Shown here piece after piece: positions 19,844-31,631 of a stretch of DNA of 64,000 nt. Within the stretch, counting starts at the first letter, position 1; each line of letters starts with the position of its first letter. The stretch comes from Pachyseris speciosa. Taxonomy: Eukaryota; Cnidaria; Anthozoa; Scleractinia; Pachyseridae. The stretch spans positions 1,435,001 to 1,499,000 of the forward strand of contig JAEMWC010000006.1 in assembly GCA_016490735.1 (NCBI GenBank), written 5' to 3'. The translations under genes and the position numbers were made by a program. The notes below the pieces were generated by a model. The model was not told where the DNA came from, did no database searches, and saw only the letters and a program-made list of their open reading frames with translations.

Positions 19844-20507
19844 CAAGAGAATATAAAAGTAAGAGAATTAATCCCCCATATAGGCCCTATCCCCATCGTA
19901 ATCCCTCTTAAGTTATTATTAGATGTCCTCCAAGATCCGGTGTTCCCAAGAGAGGCTGTTTTTTACTTTACGCGCCTGGGTTGTCTTCTTGGAAAAGCCT
20001 TTGGCTTTCGATTGCTTGAAGCTGCTTTTCCTGACGTTTTCGTTTCGCTTTCTTGCTTTTCAGATAATTCTTCAGAGCTGCAGCTCCCTTCGGTATTTTC
20101 ATCGTTGTTTTCATCAGCGCTATTCATTTCACTGCTGGTCGAGTCGACTTCGACTTCGTCGTCGTCCACACTTGAACTTTCCGCACTGACGGCTGTTAAA
20201 ACAAATGCTAAGGCACCAATCTTTTTCAATTTGCGTTTTCCTGCTACACTCACTACCTTGAAGTCACGTTCGTCCACAAAATGAATAAACACCTTTCTTC
20301 CCACATCCTCCGCCATTTTGTTTGATCGTAAATCGCGAACGACGCGAAGCATTGCGTGGGAGCTGTCAAAATGGGGACATCTTATTGGCTATCACTCAAC
20401 CCTCTTGGGAACACCTTATCTTGGAGGAAATCTAAAAATAAGTTAAGAGGGATTACGATGGGGATAGGGCCTATATGGGGATTAATTCTCTTACCTTTTA
20501 TCTCTTG
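19844..20507. mobile_element. 664-bp TIR element with 8-bp duplication
   Basis: Terminal inverted repeats of about 110 bp (19844-19955 and 20398-20507) that are about 90% alike and start CAAGAGA. The 8-bp target-site duplication ATCCGAAT is exact (19836-19843 and 20508-20515). An 8-bp duplication fits hAT, P or Merlin transposons. The internal 440 bp is filled by one minus-strand ORF. Confidence 0.85.
19963..20352 (-). CDS. Acidic ORF inside TIR element, unknown function
   Basis: A 129-codon frame with no internal stop. The better start is probably the ATG at 20316 (MAEDVGRKVFIHF), giving 117 residues. The N-terminal ~45 residues look globular (VFIHFVDERDFKVV, then KRKLKKIGALAFVLTAV); then come a Ser/Asp/Glu-rich acidic region (VDDDEVEVDSTSSEMNS onward) and a basic tail (KAFPRRQPRRVK). 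It is too short for a transposase and has no catalytic motif. It may be the first exon of an autonomous parent's gene, or a captured host exon. Confidence 0.5.
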   Translation of the reverse strand: MLRVVRDLRSNKMAEDVGRKVFIHFVDERDFKVVSVAGKRKLKKIGALAFVLTAVSAESSSVDDDEVEVDSTSSEMNSADENNDENTEGSCSSEELSEKQESETKTSGKAASSNRKPKAFPRRQPRRVK

Positions 20508-20515
20508 ATCCGAAT

Positions 20516-21308
20516 GCTATATTTTATTTTGTCCTGCAATTTGCAAGCTTAAATTGGGTTTTGTTAAGACTGCTTGCTGAACAATTCAATAACACCGACT
20601 AATTCAATTACGTAAGTGTGCAAACTAAACCTAGTATAAGAAAATATGTCTGTCGGGTGATCGGGCAAGTGGTTGAGCATGCGGACGGCAAGCGTTAGAG
20701 CTAAAAGGACATTTTAAAGTAAAATTACAGAGAACAATCGTTGCTGAGTTGACGGCGTTAATTTAACAAATCCAACTTTGCAATTAAAGTCAGGACATGC
20801 AAGGTATCTTCAACAATGAAATAAAAGTAAGTAATTACAAACAATACTACGAATATTTCACAAGATTGAGTAGGTTAATTGTTTTGTTTCCCAACATATT
20901 GATAACAAAGCACAATATGCTATTTCCAAATTACCTTAGCTTTGGCCTCTTTTTGAAAGCGAGGCCTGGTGCACAACCATTCGTATGAAAAGGAGTTTTA
21001 TTTGCATGTGAAAGAAAACTAATTTTTCATTTGAAAAGATGAGCACCAGAACTCGCTTTGAAAAACAGGCCAAAGGAAATTGGGAAATGGCCCACTTGGT
21101 GAGCTTATTCCGGAAAAGCTGGAAAAGCCGCTATTGTTCTCCGCCACACACAAAATTACGTATATCACAGGATATCTGTTGAGTGTGCATGACGAATATT
21201 GAGAGCGACCATATTTGGGACATTATCACAATGTGCTGGATATAAAGAACAATTATCTTGTGAAATCAAGCCAAATATCGCCTCATACCCTGCGTAAAAG
21301 GCTGAAAC
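20516..21308. other. Stretch with no recognisable gene
   Basis: AT-rich sequence between two mobile elements. No exon, RNA gene or clear repeat was identified. Confidence 0.45.
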
Positions 21309-21755
21309 AGGGGCACCTGACGACAAGTTTCGGTAGATATCTGTTCGGTGGAGGTTAATTCGCCTTGCGTTTTCGGCGTCGATTAAAGGGTGCACTCGGA
21401 TTTTCGTAACTAAAACGTGGCCTAAAAATTTCGAAATTGAGAAATCATAGCGACTGAGATTTCCGGAAAGGTCGTAATTGCTGTTTCTGGCAGTCAAAAA
21501 CGTCAGCTAGCATTTTCGGAAAGAAAATAGTTCCCTAGAAAGTTCGTGGAAAGTTCATTTCAGCTCGCGTTTTCTCAAAGGAAGATTTTGCTCCCTAACA
21601 TTTTAGGGCACTTAAAATTTCAGCTACGGAATCCGAATAAATGAACTTCTTCCAGCTTGTGAAAACATCGCGTTAAACAGACTACAAACACTATAAGGTA
21701 CTTAAACATGCCTTTCTACAGCTTTTGGTTGATTTTGCTCGTTGGGTGCCCCTGC
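21309..21755. mobile_element. MITE with AGGGGCACC termini, inverted copy
   Basis: Bounded by AGGGGCACCTGACGA and CGTTGGGTGCCCCT. It aligns in inverse orientation with 12998-13424 through shared blocks such as TTTTCGGCGTCGATT, GTGCACTCGGATTTTCGTAA and TTCCCTAGAAAGTTCG. Confidence 0.65.
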
Positions 21756-22883
21756 TGACATGCAGAATGAAATCAAGGAAAGTTCGCGAAATTAAAGTGG
21801 TGGGCCAAGCGGTGAAACTGCACAATCAGCTTCAGAGAGATCTCGTAAAAACCTTTTCGGTTCCTTTTTGTAACTGAGTCGAAAGGCATTTATGTTTTGC
21901 CAGTCCAAGAAACCAGAAACATAAAATCAACAGCATGATGCTTTGCGGTTTAATGTTACAGATTCGTAGACATTGATAAATTTTATATTGAGGTTGTTTA
22001 CCATTTAATCGCAAAACCCGGTTGGTCGACAAGGTAGCAGTAAATGGGACGTATCAAAAACCCAAATGATAATTTCCATGGAACGCGCGTGTTTCATTTC
22101 CACAAACATTCCCAAAGATCGGGATTACAAGTCGAAAGGCTCAGAACTGATAAATATGACAAATGGAACGCACATCTCCGTTTGGAAATTCCGTTTGGGA
22201 ATTTTGGACTACCTTTCAAGAAATTCCGTTTTCTCTAAGAATTTTCCGTTTTGGAAGACAATAAAGGTTTTCCATTTAAATTCCAGCCGAAATTTTCGGA
22301 TTTCATGGTAGTTGATTATTATTAAACAGACTAACCCAGGACTGAGAAAAGCACTATCACGCACGCATGAAAGAAGAAAATCCGGCATCGGATTAACGGC
22401 CTTCAAAGCCACACGTTTCGAGTACATCTTACACTGTCCTTGGGATTATCGGCAATAGATCGGCAGAAAAGAAATTCAATAAAGCAAACTGGCCAGTTTC
22501 GACGAAGAGAATGTAGATCTTCCCTGCAGGAACTCATGCCCTCCTTTCCTCGTAGATTGCATATTTATCATACATGAGATGTATTGCCTGCGCTCGTTTC
22601 CTGGGCCCCCTTTTTACGCAGCAAACGTAACCAAGTTTATTTTTATGTAGTAAATTGGCTAAGGGAAAAGGTCCTAAAGCCGCCGACCTTTATTAAAGTG
22701 TTAACAGTTCAAAAAACAAATTGATTGAACATTATACATCAACTTTTGACTCAGTAAAGGTGGGGACTCGAGAAACGGCAACGAAGAAGCCCTTAAGAAA
22801 AGAAAATAAACTTGTACAAAGAGTAGGGAAAGGGGTGGCGGAAGGTAAAGCAGAGAGGACTCGCCACAGTAAGTGGTTTGGCA

Positions 22884-22885
<2 letters not shown>
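21756..22885. other. Stretch with no recognisable gene
   Basis: Non-coding AT-rich sequence. Near 22180-22260 there are several TTCCGTTT/GGAATTTT near-repeats, which create paired ORFs on both strands. No domain or exon is supported. Confidence 0.45.

Positions 22886-22960
<75 letters not shown>
22886..22960. repeat. (AT)n microsatellite
   Basis: About 75 bp of uninterrupted AT dinucleotide. It produces spurious Ile-Tyr ORFs in all frames. Confidence 0.97.
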
Positions 22961-22962
<2 letters not shown>

Positions 22963-23392
22963 TATATATGGGTACAATGAAATGAACAGCTCCTGGTCCC
23001 ACTGCACAAGCCTGTATGTTGCCATGCACCTAATTTGTCCCGAGCGTTACACAACGACATAAAGGTTAAAGTGCACCTAAATTAAACCCAAAATATATGT
23101 TTCGCTAAAAAAATATCTTTGCACCTCTTTGAAAAGCTTTGCGCCTTTTTTAAACAAATCTTGACTAGTTATCTTGACTTTTCATAAAGTGTTTCACATG
23201 ACGTCAAGGCGGCCATGTTGGTGTTCCAAACTAAACCTCTGGAAATTGAACTCTATTTTTATGCAAATATTTTCTTTTGTTTCAGTAAACAAATGTGTCC
23301 GCTAGTCACGTGAATTAAAACGCTCTATAGGCTGTAAAAGTTACAACAACAAGCCATCATCTGTCCTACGACCGAACTAATAAGGGGCTTGG

Positions 23393-23500
23393 GTCTATTC
23401 TCGATTTGACGTCCCAAACTGATTTGCATCGCGGAAAGTCTTTGTGAACATGCATGCAAAGAAGTTCGTGACGTCAAATCGAGAATAGACCCATGCCCCT
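23393..23500. repeat. Small foldback element, 108 bp
   Basis: Arms of about 30 bp: AGGGGCTTGGGTCTATTCTC... at the left and its near-complement ending GACCCATGCCCCT at the right, both running to GACGTC at the inner edge. Confidence 0.75.
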
Positions 23501-23699
23501 TCTAACTTGGTCGTTTACCTAATGATGCTTCGTTTTAAGTACGTTTTGAAAAGCCCATAAAAAGTCCTAACCTGGAAATAAAGCCGAAATATTTCTGGAA
23601 CAGGTGCAAAGATTTATTTAAGAGAAAAAAAGAAGACGTAAAAATCTTATTCGCGAGCAAATATTTCCTTTTACTTCTACATCATACTTCATTTTGCAC

Positions 23700-23877
23700 C
23701 ATTCGCTACTTCCACATCTCCCATAATGCATTCGGTTTGCCCCCAAAATTTTGCATAACCATTGTTTTCAATTTCTCTCGGGACGATTTTAAGCCCCAAG
23801 AGAAATTGAAAACAATGGTTATGCAAAATTTTGGGGGCAAACAGAGTGTATTATGGGAGATGTGGAAGCGGCGAATT
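23700..23877. repeat. Long inverted repeat (hairpin MITE), ~178 bp
   Basis: Arms of about 75 bp around 23790, almost perfectly complementary: CCACATCTCCCATAATGCA..., GCAAAATTTTGGGGGCAAAC and AATTGAAAACAATGGTTATG are paired. Mirror-image ORFs on both strands are translations of this hairpin. Confidence 0.85.
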
Positions 23878-23879
23878 GG

Positions 23880-24970
23880 CTTGTTTTCATTCACTCGTTT
23901 CATTCACTTGTGTTCCATCATCTGCTGGCTGTTAATCTGATTTTCATTGGGCTTGTGCCTTAATTAATACCTAAAATTGTAGTTTTAACTAAGGTCCATT
24001 TGTTCGTGAAGGAATTTTTAACACAATATTTATTTATGGCTCAAAAACTAAGGTGATTTGCAAAATAAAACGATGGAAGTTAATAGTTCGGGAGTGATGT
24101 GTTTGTTTAGTAGTCGATCATGGGTCGAAACTGACAGTAGCTGAATATTTCCACCAATACCAGCAAACAAAAAAGAGGAATTAAGTGACCAAACTGGCCA
24201 GTGACCCGAGACGACGCAAACTGTTGACCACCTCTGTTCACTATGTTCTGATTGTTTTCTACCCTGGCTCGTTTAGACCTTCCTACCAGTTGCTTTTAGA
24301 GTTATCAAGGCAAAAAGTCTGCCTAGTTCTTTTGAGGGCGGAACGCAAATGATCAGAAGGTGACTTTAACTAAACATTTGTAGATTCTATTTTGTGGTAC
24401 TTTTTGATTTTTCAATTAAACGAGACTCACTTGTAAAAAAAAAATGGATAAGAATGTGGAGTTGGATTTGAGCTCTGTCGAGTGCGTCCGTTGTCTAAAA
24501 ACTATGTACTTCCATATTGTCTATACCTTCCATGTTCATAATTTATGACTGTTCGCCGAGATAAATTTGGCTATTTAAGTCACTTAACTATCAAGGAGGC
24601 ATTCTTAGTGTAGGGGACGCGTAGACGCGTAGAAGGTCGTACACTCGCTTGCAGACAGAGAGGTACCAAGAGTCTGCTAAGTAGGCTTTTAATCTTTGGC
24701 TGTTGGCTTTACATTCTCGCTGTTTGACTCGCTCATTTACTCTAAAGTTGGGCGCAACTATCAGCAACTTAAATAACTAATCAGTAGACATATTTGGGTT
24801 TGCTGAGCGTGGGAATTGGGAGAGCTAGACACTGCTTGTTCAGGAATACCAAAACATACCAACGCAGCCGCACGAACAATTACTAGAAATATGGCCAACA
24901 TAAGAGGGCTGAACTACAATTCAAGGAGGTCATACCCAAGGTCAGCAAGAATTCCCAAACATACCCACGG
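23880..24970. other. Stretch with no recognisable gene
   Basis: No ORF above background, no RNA gene and no repeat with visible ends. GGGACGCGTAGACGCGTAGAAGG near 24614 is a short local repeat only. Confidence 0.45.
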
Positions 24971-24976
24971 CTAGTA

Positions 24977-25330
24977 ATACAATACAATACAATACAATAC
25001 AATACAATACAATACAATATTCTTTATTTAACGAAGGTGACGTAATTAACCCAATGAGTTATCTAACTTACGGCCCTCACAACGGTACAAAATACACATA
25101 TAAAACAATACCTAATGAGCAATATACGAGTTACTACAAGAGAAACTAAAACGAGTCAAATGTATGGTTTAACATAGATATAAGGTGATACACGCTAATT
25201 ATCATCTAATACAGTTGCAATAAAGAGAAAAACGACACTCATGACACATTAATTGTTCAAGATGAAGAACATTACAAGCAAACTTAATGAATAATGTAAG
25301 GAGTTTATGCTTAAAATTATTTAATCTAGA
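24977..25330 (-). mobile_element. LINE/SINE 3' end with (AATAC)n tail
   Basis: About eight AATAC repeats (24977-25019) are followed by ATTCTTTATTTAACGAAGGTGACGT and an AT-rich stretch. Read on the minus strand this is a 3' UTR with AAATAAAG and a (GTATT)n tail, as in many cnidarian non-LTR elements. No coding part is left. Confidence 0.5.
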
Positions 25331-26061
25331 TGAAAGAGTTCAAATCAAACTAAAAGACAAAGCAATCAAGAACACATAAATCACATGTGAGGTCCAATCT
25401 TGGCCTTCGAATAATACAGATGTGTGGGCTAACCCTGAACAACCTTGGGCTTTAAACACGAATTATCAAAAACATTGATCATGAGAAACTGCAACTTAGA
25501 TAACTGATAATGCGTCACAACATTAGCTATATTTCACGTGTCATCCACACGCAGCATGATTCCCTCCGATACCGTCGTTGGACGATAATCAAATACAAAA
25601 GAAACTGTCAAAATTGGAAAGCTGATTTTAAATTGCCTAAGGCAAAAATCATTTCTTTCGCAGAGACAGCTTCCACTCCGTCGCTGATGCACTTCATCGC
25701 TTCCGTCTGGAATTTGGAATCAGCTGCCTTGATTTTTGTTATCATTATTTATGTGAGAAGGTAATGCAGCTAATTGTAGTTGCAATATTATTTTCTTCAA
25801 TTTTGATTTAATTCGTATTTAGTTCCAACTGCCCGGGTAACCTTTTTTAAAAACAACTTAATCGACACAAACCTGGCTACGGTAATCATATCAATACGGA
25901 GGCTTAAAAAGTCATGGATTCAGCATTCGCACTCAAGGCCAAAACAAACCTCGCAAGTCTAGTAGCATCACCGAAATCTGCCCAACTAACAAGTAATTGG
26001 TACTTTTTTTTCTTGGTTTTTCAGTAGCAGTAGAAACCTCTGGTTACAATTATGAGCACAA
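25331..26061. other. Stretch with no recognisable gene
   Basis: AT-rich; an 84-codon frame at 25510-25764 has no recognisable domain and no splice context I can support. Confidence 0.4.
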
Positions 26062-26065
26062 TTAA

Positions 26066-27077
26066 CCCTTTGACTCCCAAAGACGCCAATTGGCGTATAA
26101 TATAGCGCTTTTGCTTTTATGATTTATTTCTTGTTTAAATTTTGTCACAGAGACATAATTATGTGCAAATAGCACTAAATGGTGCTTTTTGCAATTATCA
26201 AATCCAAAAAACCGACAACAATACCCGAATTCCGTTGCATAGCACAGTTTTTTTGGCAGCAAAGCCCAAAATGCATGTCTTTTGACCAAAGAACAACACC
26301 AAAAATTACACATTTTCGTGGTCAACTTTTTAATAAAAAAAAATTGCCCAAAAATCAAAATTCTACATTTACAGCAAACCTTAAAGCCAGCCCTTGGCAT
26401 CTGGAGGGAAATTGTCCTCTGGCTTTTTTCGCAAGCCACGCTTTAGCCATTTTATTGGAGCCAATCTCGCGTATCTCAAGTTGTCTTGTTCACGCCCCAA
26501 AAGAATTCTGGGAACGTCAACTATTCCAGGAACATAGAACCCTTCCATTTCCTATTTCCAAGTTTTTTTGTAAGTGTCGGGCCACCCAGTACTACCAGGA
26601 AAATATGACGTCGATTGAACTTTTTACCAGTCAAAACTAGCCCAAATTGCCTTGGTAGGCCCTGGAATCCTTCCACAAAGTTAGCAGAGAGACAGCTTCG
26701 GCCATCCACCGCCATATTGGCTACGAAGCAGATTTAGCGTCTCATTCAGCAAGAAACCGTCTCTCACCTCTGGCTTCTTTCAAAGGCTTGCCTCTACCCA
26801 CATTCCAGCTTAAGGATGCCAGCCTGGGGGCCTTTGTGGAGGAAAATGGCTCGAAAAAACCTCATAAAGCGGCAAATTTACCACAATCAAGCTTGTTGAC
26901 TCGGTAAACGAACAACAGCCGCTAATGTGCGTGACGTCACACCTTTAGAGTGAGCCCACAGTGAAACAAGCCCGCTGTTATTTCCATCGCAACTCCTTAA
27001 ATGGAGAAGATGAGTCCTCCAGACTAATTATCACTAAAAATTTACTAAAAAAATGCAATAAATTGGTAGTCAAAGGG
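26066..27077. mobile_element. TTAA-flanked element, ~1 kb (CCCTTTGACT termini)
   Basis: Left end CCCTTTGACTCCCAA, right end TTGGTAGTCAAAGGG, flanked by TTAA at 26062-26065 and 27078-27081. The interior shares blocks with 40693-41637 and 52587-53365 (an ORF shadow with FPFWIFFRTVSSH-like text in the latter two, GCCTCTACCCA and GATGCCAG). A non-autonomous TTAA-type transposon; the ORF at 26179-26640 is not credible as a gene. Confidence 0.65.
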
Positions 27078-27175
27078 TTAAAGGGACATTTTGCATCACG
27101 TGACCTGGGTATTTGACACCACCAGCAACAGGCAATGGCCATCCTTAACTCAAACCTAGGGTTATTGCTAAGATT

Positions 27176-27250
27176 GTGGTTAGGCTTAGGGTTAGGGTTA
27201 GGTTTAGAGGTATGGTTAGGGCTAGGTTGGGGCTATTGTTAGGGTTGGAG
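27176..27250 (+). repeat. Degenerate TTAGGG-like repeats
   Basis: About 75 bp of GGTTAGG variants (GGTTAGGCTTAGGGTTAGGG and so on). An interstitial, decayed telomere-type array. Confidence 0.7.
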
Positions 27251-28440
27251 TTTGGACTTCAACATGTCATGTGACAAACATTCCAACTTCACTGTAACAC
27301 CCTAGGGTAGCTAGCCATACAGTGCTGCGTTTGTTAAGTCAAAAATATTTTGTCCTGAAACGATAATTTCAAAACTGACCACCCCCTTTACTTGCACTTT
27401 GCGCTTAGGTTTGACGTTGAGCTCTTGAGGGTTTGTATCAACTACCCTCCAACTCTAAATCCTTATCTTTTGCTTAGATTAAGAGAAAACGTTCTAGTGT
27501 TACTATTACTAAAACGTATCATTAGTTTGCTGAGTTTGTGATATGAAAATGTCAAACGACGGGCAAATACAAAATTTGATTAAAGATAAGGATTTCAATG
27601 TCAACATTTGATGGGCCCGTAAGAACAGTGTGCGGCTGCACTAAACTACTTGTGTAAAAATATTCAGGAAACAATTAGCTACGAAAAATCTGATACAATT
27701 TGCAGCGATAGTCATAGTTGAACCAGTTTAAAGCATTTTAGCGGCATCTTACAAACTCTCACTCAAAAGTTTTGTTACTGGATCTTGGTACAGGGAAATT
27801 TGCTTGCAACTATGCAGACAAAAGTTCAGTTTGCTTAGTTGCAACTGAGTTAAAGCCTAATGAGACAGTCGGCCCGGATCGAAAGCATCCTTTACCTCAC
27901 CAAACCAGAGCGTAAGGATAAACCTAATTGACAATCTACTGAATTCATTGTCAATGGACCCGGAAATGTTTACTAGATTGCAGCAAACACTGAGAAACAA
28001 TAGATTCTGTATATTTTCCAAATGGGATACTTTACTTCTAAGATTTGTCAGATCGCTACCAAAACGTGCTTCAAGGATCTTGTTATTGAAATCGAAAGCA
28101 CTCGCGAAACCGCAGATAATTCATAATTGCAATGGAATTCCAAATTATGCTTATTTATAATAAAAGTACGAAACGTCGTTGCCTGACTTCTGCATGGGAT
28201 CATTACCACTCGGGGCCATAACCAATCCACAGTACGTGTAGGGAGATGACTTCACAAAATTATAATTATACTTTCAAAGCTATGGGCCGGTCACTCGGAG
28301 TTTTTCTGTTGTTAACAGATGGCGAAAATTGCATATTTCATGGATATGGGATATTTTCCAAATGAAAACGTTCATTACCGCTGAGCTTAAATTATCGAAA
28401 GACGAACAAGTCTTTTCTTGAAGCCCGCAGTCATACATAC
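27251..28440. other. Stretch with no recognisable gene
   Basis: No credible exon, RNA gene or repeat boundary was found. The block TTTTGTCCTGAAACGATAATTTC with CCACCCCCTTTACTTGCA near 27350-27420 recurs in altered form near 40450-40510, so this is old repeat sequence. Confidence 0.4.
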
Positions 28441-28557
28441 TTTATTTAAAACTCGGTAAAAAAATAAATCTTCAGCAATAGTTATCGGTACATTATTTAA
28501 TAAATAAAAACTCACTTGAATTGCCGTTTTACAAGATTGTTGAGTGAGAACCCGGTG

Positions 28558-28820
28558 ATTGATACGATACGATACGATACGATACGATACCACAAGAGTT
28601 CTGTGTTAAATATGGAATAGCTGTAGTCAGGAGATGACATCGTTGAAAATAGTTACTGATGTTTGTCACCGACTTGTAATATATAGGCTGTTCTTTAAGA
28701 CTTAAGCCTTCATCAGTTATGAGGACGCTTGATGTTGCAACGCGTGATTTAAAATTAAAAATATATTTAGGTGTGACAATACGGTGGGTTTTCTTTTTGT
28801 ATTGTCCCATTTATTTAATT
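28558..28820 (-). mobile_element. Non-LTR 3' end with (GATAC)n tail
   Basis: A run of GATAC repeats (28560-28590) followed by about 230 bp that, read on the minus strand, looks like a 3' terminal region ending in the (GTATC)n tail. No coding part. Confidence 0.4.
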
Positions 28821-29133
28821 TTTCTGACATTTTCAGCTAATGAGTTCCACAATTTATACGGCGCCGCTCAGCTGAAGATACGTTTTAGATAGTTAGTGCG
28901 CGGCTTGGGCAAGATGTTAATTTACGTAAAAGAATTACGTCGATAATCGGTATGTGGGGCTAGTCTGTTAAGGAACTTAAACATCATTTAAGTGCTTCCA
29001 GTTTCCTTGCTAAAACTTTGCAAAACGTTGGATCTTGATGCACTTGTTACTTTTCAACAATAAAATAATGGGGGCTACCAAGCTCTTTTTTGAGTTGTTG
29101 CTTAAAGCCAAAATTAAGGATGTTTCTAACAGG

Positions 29134-29795
29134 TTTTAGTATAAATGTACAAACGTTCTATTACGAATGCCGTTCTCTCTGATTGGCTCTCTACTCGCTA
29201 TCTTTTTAACAAATAGATTCCATGTTGCCGTGCGTCTGTTCAGTAATTGATCACAGGTGACGTCAAAATGTGGTAAAAACAAAGAAGTGGCACACGAGCC
29301 GCAGGCGAGTGTGTCACTGATGTTTTTACCACATTTTGACGTCTTCTGTAATCTATTACTGAACAGACGCACGGCAACATGGAATCTATTTGTTTTATAT
29401 AATAAAGAAACAAGATGCAAGCGAAAAACTTGTTTATTTTCACATTTCTGGAAAAATAGTTGCAGTGATGACGTAATCTGTGCATCTGTCTTCTAATAAA
29501 TCATAGCTAAGAACCAATCACAAGGCGCGAACTATTCACCTTTATAATCTGTGATAGATAGTGAGTAGTGGCCCTCAACAAAAAAGCGCGGCCGCTTCTT
29601 CGCGTTTTCGAAGTGTCTGCGAGGAGGATTTAAATAATTTACTTGATTAGTTTTGAACAACTGATAGTTTTATACTAAAACAATAAGATTATTCGCGCGC
29701 TCTCGATTTCTATGCGTGATAGCTGATTCGGCTGCGCCCTCATCAGCTATCACGCGATAGACATGAAATCTTGTGCTCATAATCTAATTGTTAAA
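29134..29795. mobile_element. MITE (TTTTAGTATAAAT ends) with nested foldback
   Basis: The outer element runs from TTTTAGTATAAATG (29134) to TTTTATACTAAAA (29680). A second palindrome is nested inside (29208-29397): arms containing AATAGATTCCATGTTGCCGT and CAAAATGTGGTAAAAAC with their complements. The outer element is followed by the hairpin GCGTGATAGCTGAT...ATCAGCTATCACGC (29710-29757). Related copies lie at 38036-38345 and 54314-54618, and a partial one at 32440-32512. Confidence 0.7.
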
Positions 29796-30139
29796 TAGTT
29801 TCGCAATGGGCATTTCTTTGATACTACTATACAGGTAATAACCTATGACTGAAGATCGGTAGTAATGATCCATCAAAATTAAAGTGTTGGAAAGTTCTGG
29901 AAACCGGAGTGAGTCAACATTAAAACTGGTTACTACTTGTAAGCCATCCAAAACAGGGCTACCTAGCGACTTCGTATGATCAATTGTCTTGATTCGTTGG
30001 TTTTCCAAATTACTCATTACTCTCCACAAGAAGCTTCACTGACGAGAGCCAATAATCATAAACTCAGCTTCCGCGATAAAACAGCTAAGTTTATTGGCTT
30101 ATTGCCTCAGAATTTATCTTTTACAAGTGGGCTGAGATT

Positions 30140-30345
30140 TTGTTGGTTCTCGACACCATGCATGCTCTGGCGATTTTTCTCCGAGTACTCCGTTTTCCTC
30201 CCTCATCAAACACCAGCATACGGCTTATTCGAGCTGGCTGTGAGATGTGCTCCAAGGTCATCCATGGACCGTATAGCGGCTACCAGAGGGGCCTTGTATA
30301 TGCTGAGTCCTTGCTGTACTTTGCGAGGACGATTAGCTGGAAATT
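30140..30345 (+). repeat. Fragment of tRNA-derived SINE body
   Basis: TTGTTGGTTCTCGACAC... through TTTTTCTCCGAGTACTCCG and TTTTCCTCCCTC matches the body of the SINE at 39655-39948; the following GAGCTGGCTGTGAGATGTGC and GGACCGTATAGCGGC extend it. The tRNA head is missing. Confidence 0.6.
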
Positions 30346-30903
30346 TTAGTTTAGTTTAGTTTTAGTTTATTCGAGATCGATGAAAGTACAGTCAGGAATG
30401 GCTTGTGGTATATTTATTCCTTTCATATAACAATATACAACAAAGGATCCTATTGGTTGGTTAAAAACATGCCACAATCAGTTGAAAAAGAAAACTTCGC
30501 TTCTTCGAATTAACTGAAAATGTAGACAAACAAAGTCAAAATGCTCAGTGAAATGTATAGACAAACAAATTCAAAATACTCAAGTTTTAGTAAACATCTT
30601 AGAAGACGAAGGGAAAGTGGACTGCTCAAGGCCAGAACCTGCGAGGATTTTAGCCGCAACAAATCTTCGTTTTCAATCGCCGGTTTGTTTACGTCCTCTT
30701 TTTCCTGACGCTTCAAGCTTTTAAATCTTCGGGTTGGGTCGTAAGAGAGCTTCAGACCTTTGTTCAATGGCGGTACATTCAAACATCTTTAAAACCAAGG
30801 AGTGTTAATTTACTGTACACATTTCCGGATTTATTTGGTGTCAAATTGGCCATTTCACATTTCTTCTGGCGGTGTTCGTATCTTTTTTACTGCGCACCAA
30901 ACT
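30346..30903. other. Stretch with no recognisable gene
   Basis: TTTAGTTTAGTTTTAGTTTA microsatellite-like start (30345-30370). The minus-strand ORF at 30510-30782 contains Lys/Arg/Glu-rich text but has no domain or splice context. Confidence 0.4.

Positions 30904-30983
<80 letters not shown>
30904..30983. repeat. (TAA)n microsatellite
   Basis: About 80 bp of pure TAA repeat; gives spurious poly-Asn and poly-Ile ORFs. Confidence 0.97.
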
Positions 30984-30985
<2 letters not shown>

Positions 30986-31207
30986 TTTTGGTCAGTTTAT
31001 AAAGTTTACCGGGAGGAAACAGGAAAACTGGTTGACAAAGTTGTTGTTTTTGTCTAATCTGTAAATTAGCTTCGTGTTTCTTTTTTAATTTGTGCGATAC
31101 TGTTTTTAAAATTAATTCGTACTCCTAAAATAGAATAAAATGTAGATAAGTTGTAAAATGTATACTTTTAAATGTTCCCAAAGCCCAATTATTGGATTTT
31201 TTAGTGT

Positions 31208-31372
31208 TCACGGAATGTTTTCCGCCAGAATCTGCTGCATTTCTGTCTCCGACAAAGTTGCAAAACGCTCCCGGTCCGGCTGTGCTTCATTGTTACATAA
31301 TGTTTGTTGTTTTGTCAAAAGTGATTCTAAACCGACTAAAAAGTTTGGAAAATCTTCCAATTGGTTTTCCAT
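31208..31372 (-). pseudogene. Unit 1: N-terminal exon fragment, recombinase-like family
   Basis: Starts at ATG 31372: MENQLEDFPNFLVGLESLL, then KQQTLCNNEAQPDRERFATL and SETEMQQILAENIP. The RFATLSETE...ILAEK block resembles the N-terminus of cnidarian KIAA1958/DUF3504-like (tyrosine-recombinase-derived) proteins; this assignment is from memory of the pattern and is tentative. No catalytic region follows. A TATA-like site lies about 75 bp upstream at 31446-31453. Confidence 0.45.
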
Positions 31373-31631
31373 TATCCAAGAGCCTCGAGAAATATTTAGC
31401 GAATTACTCAAATTTCTTGGCGAGAAGGAAATTTGCACACGTCACTTTATATACGCACGGCTGTGCGTGTATCACTATTAATATATACGCACGCTTGCGC
31501 TAGTGAATTCAATTGAGCGAATTTACATAATGCTCATCCGTTGGCTTGCAAAATAGCCTGTCTTTCGTCGCCTTCTGTTGCAACGGGCGAAAGGCAAGCG
31601 AAGGAAGACGGCTGTATTCCAGGCTACCCAA

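Noticed and set aside
22701..23062. Four overlapping ORFs rich in Ile-Tyr
   Set aside because: They are translations of the (AT)n microsatellite at 22886-22960.
30802..31057. Poly-Asn and poly-Ile ORFs
   Set aside because: Produced by the (TAA)n repeat at 30904-30983.
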